From Entoloma clypeatum (taxonomy: Eukaryota; Basidiomycota; Agaricomycetes; Agaricales; Entolomataceae), in the NCBI GenBank assembly GCA_963565915.1, contig OY751492.1:3968001-4032000 (forward strand): a stretch of 64,000 bases of DNA, given 5' to 3'. Under the pieces are notes generated by a model. It was given only the letters and a program-made list of their open reading frames with translations. It was not told where the DNA came from and did no database searches. How positions within the stretch are numbered: position 1 is the first letter of the stretch; every line of letters begins with the position of its first letter. The position numbers were made by a program, and so were the translations under genes. Below, one piece after another: positions 61,872 through 64,000 of this stretch.

Positions 61872-64000
61872 TTATCCGTTCTGCTGGTGCTGATATGGGA
61901 GCGTGACGTCGACCAGAATTCCATGATCGGCAAGTACGTCCTTGTATTCGTTAAACTCTCCACCTCCATCAACTCGCCATTTCTTAGGGGTGGCAGCGAA
62001 TTGATTCTGGATCATCGCAAGGAATTGTTGTAGTGCCGTGACAGCATCTGACTTCTTCCTAAGCAAGACGACCCAGACGTGGGATGAAAAGTCGTCCAAA
62101 AACGTAAGGAAATATTTATATTTGTGGTATGATGCCGTGGATATCTGTTTGAGATCGGAATGGATCAGATCAAAGGTTTTTGTTGCCCTTGTCATCAAAT
62201 TGGGATATGACTGATTCGGCATTTTCCCTTTGAGGCAGCCTGTGCAACTTTCCTGTGATTTCTCACGTACTAGTGTTTCAGGTACCCCTTTGGTACTGGT
62301 GGGAATCTTTCGGAGTGCTTGATCATTTGGGTGACCAAGACGCTTGTGCCATGTTTCGACGGTGATTTCGCTCGAGATCGCATGGATCTGGTCGTAGCGT
62401 ATTTCAGTGTCTAACCAGTAAATGGTTTGACCAAGGATGTGGGGCGAAAACTGGATTTTGTTCAGCCCTTTGGAGATGTTAATTTCTCCACAAGTCCCGT
62501 CTACTTTGTAACCATGGTTAAGGAAGACGCCTAGGGACAATAGGCGTGTGTCCATGTCCAGAATGTAGAATACCGGTCTGAGAAGATGGGTTTTAATTTC
62601 CCCATTCAGGGTATGCTGTACTGGAATGGCCCCAACTCCTAATATTTCCAGTTTCTTCCCTTTAGCTGCAGTTTGGACAAAGCACTTGACCGTGAGAGGT
62701 CTATAGTATGCAAAGTCCTTAAACTCATAGGTGAAGTGTAACGAGGCGCCGGAGTCTAATATCCACTGCGCGCGTTCTTTTTCCTTACAGTGTGTACAAG
62801 AGGCAAAATGTTTAATATATTTTTTATGTAGATCACTGCTGAAGTGATCTACGCACTCTGTAGTGGTACTGGCTAATATATTATACGTCTGTTGAGAGGC
62901 ATAATCAGCTTTCTGCATTTGGTAAGGTTCAAGAAAAGGTTTTGACGGACCGTCAAGTTCTATCTCATAATCAAACTCATCTGGCCCCATCCGTTCCTGG
63001 TTGATGTCCATCATCTTCAGCGATTCTTCTATCAACGGGGCTACGCGACACTGTTTAGCTGGCCTTTTGTCGATGTCAGGAATGATGGTATCTAAGATGC
63101 GAAGATTCAATCCAGAGGGTTGTGCGCTGATCTCTCGGGCGAGCTTTCGCACCCTCTCGTTCTTTTTCCAAACTGACGGCTTTCCAGAAGGAAGCCCGGT
63201 GTACTGGGAAGGAGGAGGGTTCATGTGTTGCAGTAGTGACTGCATCCTTTCTGACTCAGGCTGTGCAGTAAAGGAAGTCTTTCCGCGACCAGTTACGGTG
63301 GTGAAAGATGGTGCATGATGAGGAGGGAGAGGGCAAGGGGCACATTGACAAGGAGGAAGGGGACAGGGAGCAGGACGACGAGGGGTCTGCTCAATAGCCA
63401 GTGCGATGAACTCGACCATCTCCTCAGCGTGGTCGGAGTCGTTGTCGGCGTTGTTGGCGCGCTTTGTGTTGTTGCACCAGCGTCCCTTTCCCTTCTTCTT
63501 TTCAGAAGCGGTACTCGGGTCGGTCGAGTTAGGCTGCTCGTCAGCATTGTTCCGCGAGGTACTCGGCACTGTTTGCTTTTCCCATTTGGGGTCTTGCCCC
63601 TTTCGCTTAGTCCCGGAGATTTTCCGGGCCTGCTCATTGGACGCCCGAGTAGACCCTATCGCGTACTTGCGCCTGTACTCTGAAACGATGCTGTCGGTGA
63701 CGGCCTGCCATGTGAAGTCGTCGGCGTCGTAGACCTGAAAGAGGGCGGTGGAGAGAGACGACCAAGCGTCAGGAATGGCACTCGCCAAGATCATAGCCTG
63801 CATCAGATCAGGCACAACGAAATTTGAGTCGCTCAGGCGAGCGAAGAGTGACCCAAGGCGCTCGATCTCCGGCACAGGGTCCTGACCAGACAGCTTGAAG
63901 GAGGCGGCGGCTTTGAAGTCACCAAATATGGTGGCGGGGGAGACCTTCGAATAGGAATCCTTCAGTGATGTCCAGGCCTCCTTTGAGGACTTGGCGTCCT
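61872..64000 (-). pseudogene. copia-3 Gag, protease and integrase core, 5' end outside window
   Basis: The frame is open from the window edge through Gag (RLGSLFARLSDSNFVVPDLM), the protease (WILDSGASLHFTYEF), the integrase zinc-binding domain (TWHKRLGHPND, CTGCLKGKMP) and the core with HSDLKQI and WRVDGGGEF. It ends at QHQQNG followed by a stop. Copia-1 has a further 13 bp here, lying between two AGAA(C/T)GG repeats. Their loss removes the catalytic Glu of NGRAEW and shifts the frame. Apart from that, no stops are seen. Confidence 0.9.

Noticed and set aside
1..64000. CRISPR arrays, bacterial operons, riboswitches
   Set aside because: Nothing of the kind; the window is eukaryotic and repeats are transposon- or minisatellite-derived.

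Overview
This window is a transposon-dense piece of a filamentous fungal genome, most likely a basidiomycete (Agaricomycetes). The reasons are Ty3/gypsy chromoviruses with C-terminal chromodomains, Ty1/copia elements, Ngaro/DIRS-type tyrosine-recombinase (YR) retrotransposons whose zinc-knuckle protein looks like those common in Agaricomycetes, a Helitron helicase, a LINE ending in RNase H, hAT-like non-autonomous elements, and one host gene with introns of about 46-47 bp. No tRNA, rRNA or CRISPR was seen. Family names come from motifs read by eye; no database search was possible.

Layout. 1-5429: body of a decayed gypsy chromovirus (gypsy-1, minus strand), with an antisense acidic ORF at its far end. 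5430-14153: copia-1 (plus), whose middle is replaced by part of a YR retrotransposon (Ngaro-1). 14154-16644: RNase H and recombinase half of a second YR element (Ngaro-2). 17108-20360: hAT-like elements with clear 8-bp target duplications, one nested and one carrying a minisatellite. 20361-22430: unassigned DNA with fragments of host-like coding sequence. 22430-24191: a gypsy-3 gag remnant, then an LTR that appears to belong to gypsy-1. 24192-35147: copia-2 (minus) with a near-complete Ngaro-1 inside it. 35148-35782: gag half of Ngaro-2. 36092-38240: a multi-exon host membrane-protein gene. 41403-47808: a MITE split by a complete but dead gypsy-2 with 402-bp LTRs and target duplication CTGAT. 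47809-51967: an inverted repeat pair and a truncated Helitron helicase. 53490-58261: minisatellites, small MITEs and another hAT-like element. 58262-59202: a LINE tail. 59203-64000: copia-3 (minus), running off the window.

The main structural result is a rearrangement, not a new enzyme system. Copia-1 and copia-2 share 4,919-bp inverted arms of exactly equal length (9235-14153 and 24192-29110) around a spacer of about 10 kb. Several independent joins make sense only if that spacer has been inverted by recombination between the arms: the 5-bp target duplication of copia-1 (TTGGC) is found next to LTR-A and LTR-C rather than LTR-B, a gypsy-1 LTR and leader lie beside LTR-C while the gypsy-1 body lies beside LTR-A, and the two halves of Ngaro-2 lie at opposite ends and share the flanking octamer ACAGGCAG. 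A non-homologous join at 9234/9235 has also made a 909-codon reading frame that fuses a copia DDE integrase to the Ngaro tyrosine recombinase.

Almost every element is broken. The premature stops that can be compared between copia copies are CGA to TGA changes at CpG sites, which suggests CpG-directed decay. Copia-3 looks youngest in its coding frame but has a 13-bp deletion that removes the integrase catalytic glutamate.
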